Shown: positions 27,563 to 40,117, numbered from the stretch's first letter. The stretch is DNA of 64,000 nt from Todiramphus chloris collaris (GCA_025345505.1 JANVCC010000018.1:3767749-3831748); one strand, 5' to 3'. Numbers and translations: made by a program. The notes: a model not told the origin generated them from the sequence alone.

Positions 27563-29315
27563 ACTGCTTGAGCAAAACTACAGGTTTTCCCCTGATTTCT
27601 GAGTCCTGATGTGTTTTAAGGTTATGTCTCTGCCCTGCAGCCATATCTACTGATGTACACAAACCCTTCCCAGCCCCATCCAGCCTCACTCCATTTCCAC
27701 AGCCTGCAGCAGGATACCCTCCTCCCTAACCAGGTCTGCGTGTCATTAAATGCAATGCCAGACACTGACTTCCCTAGCTGTGTAAAACATTGCAGAGGTC
27801 CTAAAGATAGCATCAGACTGTCTCTCAAAATCACATCTTTGCTTGTATGCCGAGGCTAGAAAATGGCAAACAGGATGCAGGATTTGGCTCCGTAATATTC
27901 GCTGTTGTCATGACTCATGAGTTATTTTTATCTCTTTTTGTAACAGAACAAACAGCCATGGTAATTAATCTCCATCTGTTTTGACAATGGCCTGTCCAAA
28001 ATACATTATGTTTTTGCATACAGTCAGAGTAAGGAAGGCAGCACGACTACATCATGTGAGCGAGTCTGGCTTTTTAATCTTTTCTTATGTTTGCTTCTTT
28101 TCTTAACGTATCTTTAAAATATGCTTATGTATTGTACTTAATGTATTAAATAAAGTCAAAGTGCTTTTACACAGGTTAGCTGCACCGATATACATCTCTG
28201 TTTTGAAGCTCAACCACATGTGAAACTAGAGCTAGTCACATCATGGCAAAGGCAAAATTAATTTAAGCCTTTTCAAGAGGATCCAATGAGGAAGCACCCA
28301 GTCCCAGCAGAGGATTTAACTCTTCCAAACTCCTTCCAACTTTATTGGCTAATAATTATTTCTATGGGGGAAAAAAATGTTGCAGTCAAAGACTCCCCCA
28401 ACAGTACTTTTGTGTTCTACAGAGCTGGTTGAGCAATGAAAAGATTTATTAGTAGAGAATATATTAATGAGGAATTTGAGGAGGAACAACCAAAAAGTCA
28501 GCGAACGGGATTTCCGCAAAATATGTCTGGGAGGTAAGTCTGCCTTGCACACAGCTTGCAGATGCTGATCACTCCCTATGGGTAAACAATCATACCTAAG
28601 ACTCTGTAAATAAATATTTTTGCCACCCAGCATGCCTAAAGAGTAATACCAATTTGCAGTAGTAGTCCAGATCTACTGATAACAACTCCCCTGTTCGCAA
28701 ATCGGAGCAAGTACTTAGTCTTCTGAGTTCAGGCAAACCCCTAATTGTTGGCTTAGCAAAATTCTTCTGCTCATCTCATAAGTGTAAATTATGGTTTTTT
28801 GTCCCTTCCTCTGAAGCATCATGTTCTCATGGTCTAGCGGATATGAGCTAGACAAGCTTGTCTTGTCAACTTGCCGCTGTCTGACAGCCTCTCATGGGAT
28901 TTATGCAAGAACATCCTAAAATAAGAAACATCCATTTTCAAAGCCTGCTACTCACTACTAACACAATATCTGAACTAACCTGTCACCCTTATTTAGTAGA
29001 GTTTTCCTTGTAATGACCCATGAGATAAGGCAATATTTAGGCTTGATTTAATCACTCAAAGTTCTGTTGCACAACACGACATTGATATAACAGCATATTT
29101 TTTTAAGATCTCAGAAAACCTCCTCCAAGGAGGTGTGTTAGTAAACATGATGGTTTTTTAATTCCTTCAGACTCTGGAAAAGACAGAGGAAAAACTAGTT
29201 TATTGCAATGTCTATGCCTTTAGGTTTTGTTTAGCAAAAGAAAGAATCTACCTTGGAGTTGCCTTTTTTTTTCTTTCTACCTATGGGAAAAGTTTGCAGG
29301 TTCCATATTTCATTA
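27563..29315. other. Intergenic sequence, no gene seen
   Basis: The part 27900-28100 is AT-rich with a 10-bp palindrome ACTCATGAGT preceded by TG (an AP-1-like TGACTCA) and several TAATTAAT motifs; see findings. No coding frame or repeat family was recognised. Confidence 0.55.
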
Positions 29316-29458
29316 AATCATAGAATCTTAGAATGGTAGGGGTTGGAAGGGACCTCTGGAGATCATCGAGTCTAGTCCCTCTGCCCGAGCAGGAACACCC
29401 AGGGAAGGCCACACAGCAACAGATCCATGCAGGTCTTGAAAGCCTCTAGAGAAGGAGA
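29316..29458 (-). mobile_element. CR1 LINE 3'-end fragment
   Basis: Reverse-complement CR1 end: AATCATAGAATCTTAGAATG, GGGACCTCTGGAGATCATC, GCAGGAACACCCAGGG, ACAGATCCATGCAGGTCTTG and CTCTAGAGAAGGAGA. About 140 bp remain; the same subfamily as the copies at 6688-7806 and 26955-27562. Confidence 0.93.
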
Positions 29459-32400
29459 ACTATTTCTAGTTCTTCCAGTGCTGCAATATCTGTATTTGTG
29501 TTGAAGATAAAACACTGTCAAATTTCTCTTATTTCTAATTTACAGAGAATTCGGACTGATATATTTCCTGGAGTTGCATGAAACTGATGTATTTGATAGA
29601 ATTCAGAAGATATTTTTAAACTGTTAAAGGAAAATACACAAGTATTTCCTGAATTTGTTTCTTCTTATCACATAGTTTACATGAACTGCTCAGCAACGGG
29701 AAGCAAAAGCTGAGTTTCAACCAAACCCAGACCAATACAGAGCTTCTGGTGGAAGCCGTGTTGGGATTAAATGATTTCCTTTGGTTTCCATCCAAAACCA
29801 AGCTGAACGTGGATTTCTGGGTTGAGTTTCACTTCAAATTTTTTGTTTTATTCAGTTATGAAGAATTAAGTGAAACTTGGGAGGTTCAAACCCTCATTGA
29901 ATGATCCTGAAAAACGATCTGCAAAACCCTTTGCTATGGAGTCCTATTTCATACCTTTGATCTCTGTGGATGCTGGGAGCAGCACTCATGTCTCTTCCAA
30001 CCTACCAAAAAACAGGCCAGTGAAGCCACTACATTTTTATGTAAAGACTTCGATATCTAAGAGACAACATCCAATCCCAGTCACCACCATGGGGCCAGCT
30101 GGAAAGTAGGAAATCCCAAAGTTCAGCCTTCTCTCAGAGAAGGTCCATGAAAGCCACACAAGTACCACCCGAGAACTCCTTGAGCCTTCCAAGAAATGCA
30201 GAGGGAGGTAGACAACCGGAGGTCCTACTAACTTCTTCCTCTAGGAAGAGGAAAACATCTATTTTTCTCAGCTTCCACCTAGTGCTGAAATCACAAGCAG
30301 AGCTCTTTGGGCTTCCCATCATGGTCAGTATGGTCCATGAGATCCCAGTTACATAGTGTAGCCATCACTGAACAGCCCACCCCAGATGGTAGGAGCAATA
30401 GGGTAATCATTGAGCTGCCCAGCCATACAAGTACGAGGCATTTTGCTCTTGCTTATCTACTCATCTACACCCTGGGGTGTAATTTCATACTGTGCCAGTT
30501 TTGTTAGGAGAGATGGTGCGAGAACTTCCTGCCCCACCATTTTGGATCTTTGTAGTTTGGTTTTTGACTAAGGTAGTTTCCATGATCCAAGTTTCAGCCT
30601 GACCTGTGCAAGGTGTTACGATAAGATTGGGGAGGGGTTAAATGCATACGTTGAGTAGCTTTTGGGGGAGGAGAAGACTTTGAAGCTACTGTCTCCCCTA
30701 AAATACCTTCAGGTTGGACCCTTCTTGTGAGTGTGTGACATGTCTCCCAGTTAAGTCATCTTTATGGGGCACGTATTTCCTGCTCCCTCGTGGTTTTATT
30801 TTCCTCTCCCTCTTCAAATACTTCCTGCCTTTGGCTGTCTGTTATTGAATTCCCCGGAGCCTTAATCATCTTGGAATCCCTTCACTTCTATAACTTGATT
30901 TTACTATTTAGAAGAAAGTTTGATTTCCCCTCCCCTCCTCCAAGAAAAAAAAAAAAAATAAAAAGGAGAGAAGAAAGGGGGGAAAAATTCACCCACCACC
31001 AAAGAAGCACGATCCAAAAAGACAAGATTATTCTCATTCAGCTATTCATAGCATTGGAGCACGTTTCATTTCAGTGTCTGCACAGGCCTTTGTAGCAGCC
31101 ATCTGATTAAACATTACTTATACTGCATATTATATGCACTAATGAGAAAATGATTCTAAATTGCCCCTAGGGATGGTTATGATTAAACTATTTGCCTTCA
31201 CTTCCTCTACTAAATTAAAGCAACCAAGAGAGAGAAGACAAAAAAAAAAAAAAAAAAAAGAAAACAAGACTCTATCTGGAAAGCAGTCAGAATAACGGTT
31301 TGGTAAAGTTTCTGAATTCCTAGGAAGATTTTTTTCTCCTAAACCTGGCGATTGGCTGTATATTTCATGCTGCAATTTTGCAATTTGAAGCTAAAGCTGT
31401 GACAAATACGTGACACGGAGAAGCATTTTGGAGGGCTGAACTGGGCATGATTTTCTTTGTTGTCAACTAGTCCGAAGCCCTGATCAGCTTTAATTGCACA
31501 TGCCTGAAGCTGCTAAAGCCCTCGCTGCCACCGAGGAGCTCCTCCAAGGCGTCAGATGTCTGTCTCTTAAAAAGAGCATTTCAGAGGCTCCCATACATGG
31601 AGCCTCATTCAGACATTTTATTTAAACTCTTAAATCTTTCGAGCTTTGGATGAATAAACAAGTCCCTGAAATGCAATCCATTCTTACTGGTCAGGGTTTG
31701 CAAGTGTTTTTCACAGCGAAGAAACAAAATGTCATTGGTGTTTCCTTTGGCCTTTTTAAACAGAGCAGGATTTGGGGAGTGGGGAGCGGCGTGCCGTGAA
31801 ACGTGCGTGTGCCTGTGTGTGCTCGCTTCAGTGGGAGTTTTATACATGATTGTCCGTGGCTGCTGAATTACATAATGAATTCATTAGATGTGTGCAAACT
31901 CCATGGGGCAAGCTGCCAGGTCACACAACTTCTGAAGCGCTGGTTGAAAAAATCTAAACTGACAGTTCTCAAACCAGAGCCCACATCCCTCTGGTGGTCC
32001 CCAAGTCTCTGCAACCTGGACACTGTTTCAATCCCACCACCCAACGCATCACATTGGGGTCAGTTTCTGCAGCTGGCTTATGGACTCCTCCTGTCACCCC
32101 AGTGATGGGGAACCCACCCTGAGATGACCTGTCTGCCAGCACACCAGAGCACCACAGCTTCTCTGCTACAACGTGAGAAATGGACATCCCTGACACAGAA
32201 GCACACTTACACCCAGGCTGTACAAGAGTTTGTCTCACCAAACCCAGCAGATGCTTTGGTGGTTCCTCCAAAGATAAATAGGTGCAGAGTTTAGAGACCC
32301 GACAGAACAACCAAAAGCTGCATTGTAGAGTCTTACTATAGAGGTTCTAATGATGTTACATCACAGCTTTCAACAATGTGCCCCATGTTTTGTTCTTTAT

Positions 32401-33353
32401 ATATCACAGGGACATGAAAAAAAAAAAATTTGGGAGCTATCTACATGATACCAGATATCACATGGCACTTCAATAACTCAGGATGAGAGGAACCTACTCG
32501 TCCTTTCCTGTGGCAATGAAGAAGGGATAACTGAGTAATTCAGATGCACATGTCTGCACCAATGACATCTGAAGATGAGGGGGGGTTGTGGGCAATGCTT
32601 AATTTTCCTAGGGTAATGGGAGACAACTCCAGGCCAAAAGTTCTCTGAGATGCCAGGCAAGTTCTTAGCTCAATGCTTGCCTTAACACAGGTTGTTACTG
32701 GGAATTATTCACAGTGCTTAATTAGGGGTGGACTACACCAGGGAGCTGAGACTCCGATCTGTGCAAAGACTGTAAGTGTCTAAGTAACTGATTCCCTTGA
32801 AGGAAGCCATTTCTGTCCACATACAGTCAGTGTATGACTTTGAAGTTCTTTCAGGAAACACAAGTACTCACAAACAGCCCAAAACACAAGTATTCAACCT
32901 ACCTACCCAAGGCAGACAGGCTTTTCCCTTTAGAGGCTCTCAAAGGTGCTCACCATTAACTACCCAAAGAAACCTGGATCTTGGTGATACAAACATCTAC
33001 AATTTTGACATTAGTTAGATACCCAAATACGACAAGATTTGGGCTGCTTGCCAAGAAATGAAGCCAACTGTTGTGCTTGGTTCACAGGGACAAAGTCTAG
33101 TTTCATGGATTCGACTGATATGGAGGTATCAGCACCACCAGGTTGCTCCCTGTCTGGCCATGTGTGTTTCTGTGCACGATGCAATTGGATGTATAGGTGG
33201 AAGGAGAGAGAGGGAGGAGGCAGATGTTTCTGGACATATATACTACAACCAAGAAGCTGTCCTGGCATTTTGCACAGAAGGATTTTGACTTTGGTGGCAA
33301 GAATGCATTTTCAACTGACCCCATGCTCAGACCCAAAGTCAGAGTCTTTGTTT

Positions 33354-33370
33354 CCCCCCCCCCCCCCCCC
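33354..33370 (+). repeat. Poly-C run (17 C)
   Basis: Seventeen consecutive C, i.e. a G run on the minus strand. Length is likely polymorphic and sequencing-error prone. Open frames that cross it (Pro-rich) are artefacts. Confidence 0.9.
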
Positions 33371-33636
33371 GCCCATAACTGGAAGGTTATGTGTTTCTTA
33401 GCTACTGGTCAGACTGGTGGTGCCTGCCAAGAAGCTTTCAGGGAATTTCCTCACTATGTAACAAATTTATGAGTCATATGAAAATCTGGGAAATGATTCA
33501 ACCAGCTGTCTTTCGTTGACTCAAAGATTTTTACAACACCTCAGTGCCTCATCTTTGATTTGAGCCAGCAGAATGGTTTATTGTAACATCAAATGGTCTT
33601 ATGTTCACTCGAAGGACGCTTCCTACTACTAAGGAG

Positions 33637-33654
33637 AAAAAAAAAAAAAAAAAA
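33637..33654 (+). repeat. Poly-A run (18 A)
   Basis: Eighteen consecutive A, about 240 bp before the CR1 tail at 33892. It is not part of that element, which has no poly-A tail; it is a simple homopolymer. Confidence 0.85.
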
Positions 33655-33890
33655 GCTGTAAAACTTTTGAAAACAGCCTGCAGCTAGGTGAATAATGTAC
33701 AGAGCTACTATATTTATTCACTACGAACTGATGAATGTGGCTGGCCTGCTGTGTGCCTCCGGGATGGCTGTGGAGGTGGCTGCCACTGAGCAGTGGGGCT
33801 CAGCTGCTGCAGGCACAGCCTTCGCACGTGGCAGGCTTGCGAAAGCTTTGGTTCAATTTCCAGGCACATTTCAGAGAATCATCAGATTAT

Positions 33891-34401
33891 AGCATAGAAT
33901 GCTTTGGGTTTAAAGGGACCTTTCAAGGTCATCTAGTCCAACCCCCCGGCAGTGAACAGGGACATCGACAACTAGAGCAGGTTGCTCAGAGCCCCATTCA
34001 ACCTGATGTTGAATGGTTCCAAGGATGGAGCATCAACCACCTCTCTGGGTAACGTGGGCCAGAGTCTCACCACCCTCCTTGTGAAAGATTTCTTCCTTCT
34101 ATCTAGTCTAAATCTCCCCCCTTTTACCATCACTCCTTAACCAACCACCAGAGTCCTCACTAAAATGTCTATCCCCATCTTTCTTACAGGCCCCCTTTAA
34201 GTACTGACGAGTCACAGTAAGGTCTCCTCAGAGCCTTCTCTTCTCCAGGTTGAACAACCCCTACTCCCTCAGCCTTTCTTCATAGCAGAGGTGTTCCATC
34301 CTTCTGATCATTTTTGTGGCCCTTTTCTGGACCCACCCCAACAGGTCCATGTCTTTCTTTTGCTGAGGACTCTAGAGCTGGATGCAGTACTCCAGGTAAA
34401 G
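33891..34401 (-). mobile_element. CR1 LINE, about 0.5 kb
   Basis: Reverse-complement CR1: CATAGAATGCTTTGGGTTTA, GGTCATCTAGTCCAACCCCC, AGAGCAGGTTGCTCAGAGCC, TTCTATCTAGTCTAAATCTC, AGCCTTCTCTTCTCCAGG and CAGTACTCCAGGT. It uses the same 3' subfamily as 54567-55196. It is 5'-truncated near 34401 and encodes nothing intact. Confidence 0.93.
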
Positions 34402-34744
34402 GGTGAACTGGCTATTTCAAGGAATTTGAGCAGAGCTCATCTGAGCAGCAACTCAGCTAAAACAGAGGAATGTTTTTAGATGTCTTTGCATCATTCAGTT
34501 TCAGGCACAGCCTTCAAAACCTTGGATTCAACTGAGCAGATAAGGATTTCATCCAAACAACCACCAAGCAGCCTCTGAAGAAAACTTCATAGGACATGTC
34601 TGCCCTGATACAGGGTTTTAGACACCTTGGTCCAGGCAACACATAGCTCCTGCTAACACATAGCTCCTGCTCACAGCTGCAGGGCCCACATCTGGGCAGG
34701 AGGGAATCCTGCCCTCTCAGACATACTTTTGAGATAGTCTCTGT
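34402..34744. other. Short spacer between CR1 and LTR, with 17-bp tandem repeat
   Basis: Unique-looking sequence. It contains AACACATAGCTCCTGCT twice in direct tandem (34638-34654 and 34655-34671). No gene is seen. Confidence 0.7.
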
Positions 34745-34749
34745 CTTAT
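34745..34749 (+). repeat. Left target-site duplication of LTR (CTTAT)
   Basis: CTTAT, repeated exactly at 35557-35561 on the other side of the LTR. The 5-bp length agrees with ERVL-type integration and fixes the LTR edges. Confidence 0.85.
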
Positions 34750-35556
34750 TATCACGGTTTAAGGTCAGGGCAGCCCCCTAGACCTATAACAGACACTCTC
34801 TGTTAACCCCCCTCCCTCCCCAAAGGGAAGGAGAAAGGGAATAAGGGAGAGAGACTCATCAATTAGAAAAGGAAACTAGAACAGCTTTAATAAAGATAAA
34901 ATTAATAATTATAAAAATGGAATATATACAAAACCAGTATCAAACCCAATCCCCCTGATGGTAATTATATCACCATCAAAAGTGATGCTGTGGAGCAGGC
35001 ACCGGGGGAGTCCCAGACTGGGCCCAGCAGCAGATGGGATCTGTGTTGAGGGGGTGGATTCTGGTACCGGGGTCAGGAATACAGAGAATGGAATCAAAAG
35101 CAGAACAGACAGAGGCCTCCTTGGATGCTCCGAGGAAGGAACCAAAAGAGGACCTGAGCCAAGCCAAGCAAAGCTGGCAAAGCAGTCCAAGAGGGGAGAA
35201 GAGCCCAGAGACCCTTTGCCTCTTTCAGCTCTGAAATATTCAGCTGAATATGACTTATATGGGATGGAATATCTCACTGGTCAGTTTGGGGTCACCTGTC
35301 CTGTCCTCTCCTCCCTGCAGGTGCAGCCTTTCACTTTCTGCACCCCACAATGTGGTACACAAGACCCAGCAGTGGCCTTGGTCTGCACACCAATCCTTGA
35401 TACTAACTCTAACCATGGGGTGTTATCACTGCTAGGAGCAGACACTGTCTGTGAGAACAGGCTGCTAACTTCAGAAAGTGCAGTTGTTTAGAAGAACTGA
35501 GCTGAAAAACAAAATTACTGAGCAGAATTAGTTCTGTTCTCACTCAAACCAGGACA
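34750..35556 (-). mobile_element. Solo LTR, ERVL-like endogenous retrovirus, 807 bp
   Basis: Read on the minus strand it starts TGTCCTGGTTTGAGTGAGAA, a typical avian ERVL-type LTR beginning, and ends CCTTAAACCGTGATA. The usual terminal CA has become TA. A perfect 5-bp target duplication CTTAT flanks it (34745-34749 and 35557-35561). A TATA-like CATATAAG (minus; 35254-35261) and an ATTAAA poly(A)-type signal (minus; 34886-34891) suggest the U3-R-U5 order. No internal retroviral sequence adjoins it, so it is the product of LTR-LTR recombination. The 177-codon + frame and the minus frame at 34909-35277 lie wholly inside it and are not genes. Confidence 0.9.
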
Positions 35557-35561
35557 CTTAT
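35557..35561 (+). repeat. Right target-site duplication of LTR (CTTAT)
   Basis: Exact copy of 34745-34749, directly after the TGTCCTGG end of the minus-strand LTR. Confidence 0.85.
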
Positions 35562-38500
35562 CTCCAAGGAGTGCAATTTGCAGTACATTATTTGCCAAGG
35601 AAGTAGAGTCTTAGGTCGCCTCTGTCCCAGCTGGGGGTGTAAAGAAACATTTTCCTTTACATATTTTCCTCCTGTCAACAAATATCTTGCAGTCATGCCT
35701 GAAGAAAAGCCAAAGATATATAAAAAAGATCTTCTACGGTAGCCTGTTCAGGTGGCAAGGAGAGATTGCATCCCCTCAAAGAGAAGCAGAAACTGGACCA
35801 GGACCTTCCATCACAATGGAAAATGTTCACTGTTCTATCAAGAATATTTTTTCCATCCTGACTTTTGAGCAAGACTATCCAAAGATGCTCTTTGTTGTGC
35901 TGGAATCACTGGTACCCATGTGCAGTAATGATGTTCACAGATTGGGCTGGCAAAGGGGCTGTGGGGAGCTTCATCTTACAGGTGTCTTGGGATGGTCCCA
36001 AGCACATGGAGCACTGAGAAAACAGCTTCAGCTGGAAGGGAGATGAACTTAGGAGTAGGAAGATACCTAGAGCTGTAGACACTATGCGGAGATCGAATGC
36101 CTGCCTCTTGGGTAACACAGCCAGCTCTGGATTCCCCTTCTCTTCTTAAGGGGACTTCCAGTATCAAAAAAAATCCACCTGGAAGTTATTGTGCGTGGGG
36201 GATGATCCCTCAAAGCCTCATCTGGCACAAGGACAGTGTACCAGCCAGGGCTGAACATCTAACCAATGGCTAATATGTGCCCCTGTGGTGGGGTACACCA
36301 TTACAGTCCCAATGGCACCATATGGGAAAGAATTCCTTCTAAATCTTTTCAACCTCCCCTTCCTCCATTTTCCATCATTTTTCTTCTGACAGAGTAAAAG
36401 TTGAATAAATGTCACTGGCTTCAGGCCTAGAGTAATATTCTTGTAGGCACTGAAATTGCTTCCTCAGCATGGAAAAGCAGGTCTGTCAGGAGCATGTGAG
36501 CCTTGCCAACAGCCTCCTGTGCAGGGGATGGGTGAAAGGAGACCTCTGAATGTCCACCAGGAGCCCATGGGCAAGACCCTTGCCCACAACAAGTGTCACG
36601 AGCATTACTAGTGCTCATACCCAGCAAACAGTGTATTTTATAAGACTTAGTGAGGAAAAAAAAAACCCCACGAGCCCTGCATGGAGCTTGGTGTGGCATG
36701 GTAATCAGGAGAAGGACACCAATGCACCCTAAGATGCTTACTGAGGACAACGTCACCAGCAACAAGCATTAGCTGGAGGCAAAGTAGGACTGTGGGTCTT
36801 CTGCTGCTCACCCAGGCACAGCAGGCAACCTCCTACACCCAGGGCTGTACTCAGCAGACCTCAGCTCTTTATTTATCACTGATATTGCCAATAATCAGGA
36901 TTAATGGGAACTGACTTTTTGCTCAAGAGTACCAGAATAAGAGTAATAAAATTCTGACAGAGCTACATGGGACCTGAAAATCCAGAGCACAACAAGGGTG
37001 TCACCAAACAACTTCAGCCACAGTTTAACCGCTTAGGATGCATATATTTGTATTTGCTAATTTGATATACCTCCAAATACAGAGAAATTGTTCAGATCCT
37101 ATGGTTTTTGCGAACTACATAGGTGGATAAATCCATTTAATAGATGGCACCAGAGCTAATCAGAGAGTGGGAAGCAGAAGTAGAGCAGAAATGATTCTTC
37201 CAGTTATAGTTAAACTGCTGCGAATAAAAGACCAGGAATTTATTATTGCAGAACTAAACCAACACTCTATATTAAATATCCAAGTGAATTTAATTATTAG
37301 AACCATATTTCCAGCATGAGCTTCTGTGTCTATGAAAGCAATCAGCCACAGAAAGAATTGCCCACAGTAGCCCCAAATCCTTTGTTTTAGACACTTGATT
37401 TCATTGGCAAAATGCTTGTGGCAAGCAGCTCTCGGCATAGCTGAAACCAATGCACCTCTTGCAGCAGTCACCCAGCACTTTGCAGGTGCAATGTGGCTTA
37501 CAGTTGTTGAAATGCTTTGTGTCAGCATCTGGAGAATCCACTGTACAACATAGGAAAGGCACATATGATACACTTTAAAGAGATAAGACAAGTAAGGGCT
37601 CAGAGGAGAGCAGTATTATTTCAATTTATTGAGGGTCACAGCCCATGTTCAGTGAATTTAACCACCCTTCTTTACCCAGGGACTTAGAGCAGCTGTACTC
37701 TTAAAATGAGTATTCAGGTAGGCAGTATAAATCCTTGTCAAAATTTTGATCCCCATCACAAATACACATACACCAGCTTGCATGAAACTCTTGTTTCTAT
37801 CCATTTCCAAAGAATACAAAGCCAGGAACGCTGGAGGATGAGGGAATTGGAAACTTGGGACAAAGACTAAAAAAAATCCTAAATGGTGATATTGTCTCAT
37901 GACGATTTTCTGGTTGAGAATTCCCCTTTCATCCTTCCATCCTCTTCCCGTTGAGCAGCATGGTGTCTGTCGTTTGTAACAGGCAGAGAGCATAAAGATA
38001 TCTGACTTCAGGGGATTTGGCAAAGATTCTGGACTTGAACCTAGAAGCAGATACAGAGCACTTGTAACATTCAAAACAGGCTCTCTCTTTCTTGACCTCT
38101 GTGATTTTTATTGCTTATCTGGGTATACATAATCATTTTAAGATGTATCCTCTTACTTACAATAAAATAACCATGAATTATTTTTAAAAAGGTAGATAAT
38201 AAACTTCAGAATAACTCTTAAATGTACCCAAGCAGACAAGGGGGAATGTGAGGTTACTGTCATGAAGGATAGCTTCTGGCAACTGATCTAAGAGAGCTGC
38301 TAATGATTTTAATTAGCTTTTGGAAGCACAATCCACCCATTCTGAAGCCAGTGCCTTGCTGGCAGTGATGGTGCTTTGGAAGATCAACAGCATAAAACAT
38401 TTTCTGTAATGAGACTTCATACAACTCTGCGTGTCACGCAAGGAGCGATTTCTCTCCCGCAGAATTTCCATAAGAAAACTGTAGCTGGAAGGCTTTCCAG

Positions 38501-38671
38501 CTGTGGACCTCCAGCAGGTAACATGCGTGCTCCCCTGGGCAACTGGGGACTAATGACCAGGCACTGAGACCTGGCACTGTCAGGTGCAAATCTGAAAATC
38601 AGCTTTTCCTCCTGGCAAATCATCTCACCTTATTTATTTCATCTCTGTAGGTTATAGGCTTTTTAGAGGGA

Positions 38672-38745
38672 TGTTAATCTCTGTGTGTTTGTACAACGCC
38701 TTGTGTGTAGTAAGGACTTAATCACAGACTATAGTAATAGGAACA
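38672..38745 (+). repeat. Relic of an ancient L3/CR1-like LINE 3' end
   Basis: CTGTGTGTTTGTACAACGCC followed by a diverged stretch ending in ATAGTAATAGG resembles the old amniote LINE end that reads TTTGTACAGCGCCTAG...TAATAATAA, common in turtles and crocodilians. The match is by memory of the family and about 75 bp long; orientation is +. Confidence 0.5.
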
Positions 38746-40073
38746 GTGAAGCAGCAGAAATCTGGGCAAATCTGTCAGTGGTAGATGCTGGTCCCTTGGA
38801 GGTGGCTGGGACTAGGTTCTCCACTGGATGACCAAGTCTGTATCACAGTTCAGCAGGGAATAGCAAATCCATTCTAATAAGGAAAGAGCAACAGGAAAAA
38901 ATAAAACAAGTAGAACTAGATGAAAGAGCTTTACCTGCATTCTCCTTTGGAGTCTTGGTGAACACATCAATGTTTTGCATGTTTGTGCAGTCATACCCGT
39001 GTTGGTCAGAGCTGGGAGCAGCCCTGCTGCCATTCAGGGTCTTGTTGGCCTTCAGGGCTGGGGCAGCTCAGCATGTCCTACAGTACTTTCCATTGAGAAA
39101 CCTTCCCTAAGATCCTGAAAGATGGAAGAGGGTGGGAAATGCATGCATGCAAGAATGACAGGCAGCTGCCCTGCCAGGCAGCCAGTACGGCTTTCTGAAA
39201 ATCGCTGAGGTACCTCAAGGTGGGTGATGAAAAGCAGAGGGACCCAAAAGCAATAATATCTTTGGAGGCTTTCAGCATGTCCCAGCAGGAGAGTTAGCAA
39301 AGCTTGATAGCCAGTGGTACACGGGAACCACACAGCTTTGCCATCCTATGGCATCCTCAACATCTCCATTAGAGTTCAGAGCAAATAAAACCCAGTGAAC
39401 CAGGAGAAAGACACTTGTAAAGGACTTCAGGAACTGCACGATCTCAGAATGTGCTTCATAATTTGGAGAACTTCAAAACGACCTAACCTAACACCCTTCC
39501 AGGTCTGCAGCTACCCATTAATGCATGCATTTTAGGAGGCAAGCTTAAAGGAATGGCTGAGACAGGGAACAGGTGGTCCTTCAACACAGGCAACAGTTTA
39601 CAGCACGGTAATGCAGGAGAAAAAAATATGCAAGGAATGTGTATTACTGGTGGGAAAGGAGACATTTAGACTGGGAGACATTTAGGCTAAGAGTTTATTA
39701 GCTCAAGTATTTGTGTTGAATTTTTGACCAGGTAGGAGGACACTGGACAAAGACAGAGATGTCCCTGTGCTCAACAGGTAAGAGCTGCTGCCCTCCCAGT
39801 CTGCGGGGGAATTGGAATATTCCAGAAGAGACGACGAATCAGCAGATGCACAGGTAGAGTCACTGACAGTTTTGAGCCCAGCATGACTTTATACTGATTG
39901 ATGGAATCATAGATGAGTAGATATTAAATGTGCTGTTAAGTAAAACAAATCATATCAAAGGTAAGAAGAACCGATCAGAGTTTCCACTGAAAATGCAAAT
40001 GGAAGCTGGGCTTAGTATTTTATACAACTTAGAAGAAGTTTGAGCTACTTTTATACCTTCTATTCTAAATCAT

Positions 40074-40117
40074 TGGGCCCAGAGCACATGTTTAAGTACT
40101 TTGCTGAATCAGGGCCA
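40074..40117. repeat. Ancient amniote repeat motif (GCTGAATCAGGGCC)
   Basis: The string GAGCACATGTTTAAGTACTT followed by TGCTGAATCAGGGCC matches a phrase I associate with widespread ancient sauropsid repeats. The copy is short and its edges are unclear. Confidence 0.4.

Larger units (their letters stand above)
29459..33890. other. Intergenic sequence with candidate regulatory block
   Basis: No gene was recognised. Poly-A tracts lie at 30944-30958 and 31240-31259, and a 17-C run at 33354-33370. The interval 31380-31930 has preserved CpG dinucleotides and homeodomain-like motifs (TTTAATTGC, AATTACATAATGAATTCATT) and is described under findings. The many short open frames show no known domain. 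Confidence 0.55.

Noticed and set aside
26985-27563. 192-codon open frame
   Set aside because: It is the decayed reverse-transcriptase end of a CR1 copy, with frame changes relative to the CR1 protein.
29881-29900. GGTTCAAACCC resembling a tRNA/SINE B box
   Set aside because: No A box at the right distance, no acceptor or anticodon stems; treated as chance.
34958-35491. 177-codon + strand frame and overlapping minus frames
   Set aside because: They lie wholly within the solo LTR, on or against its transcribed strand, and match no retroviral protein.
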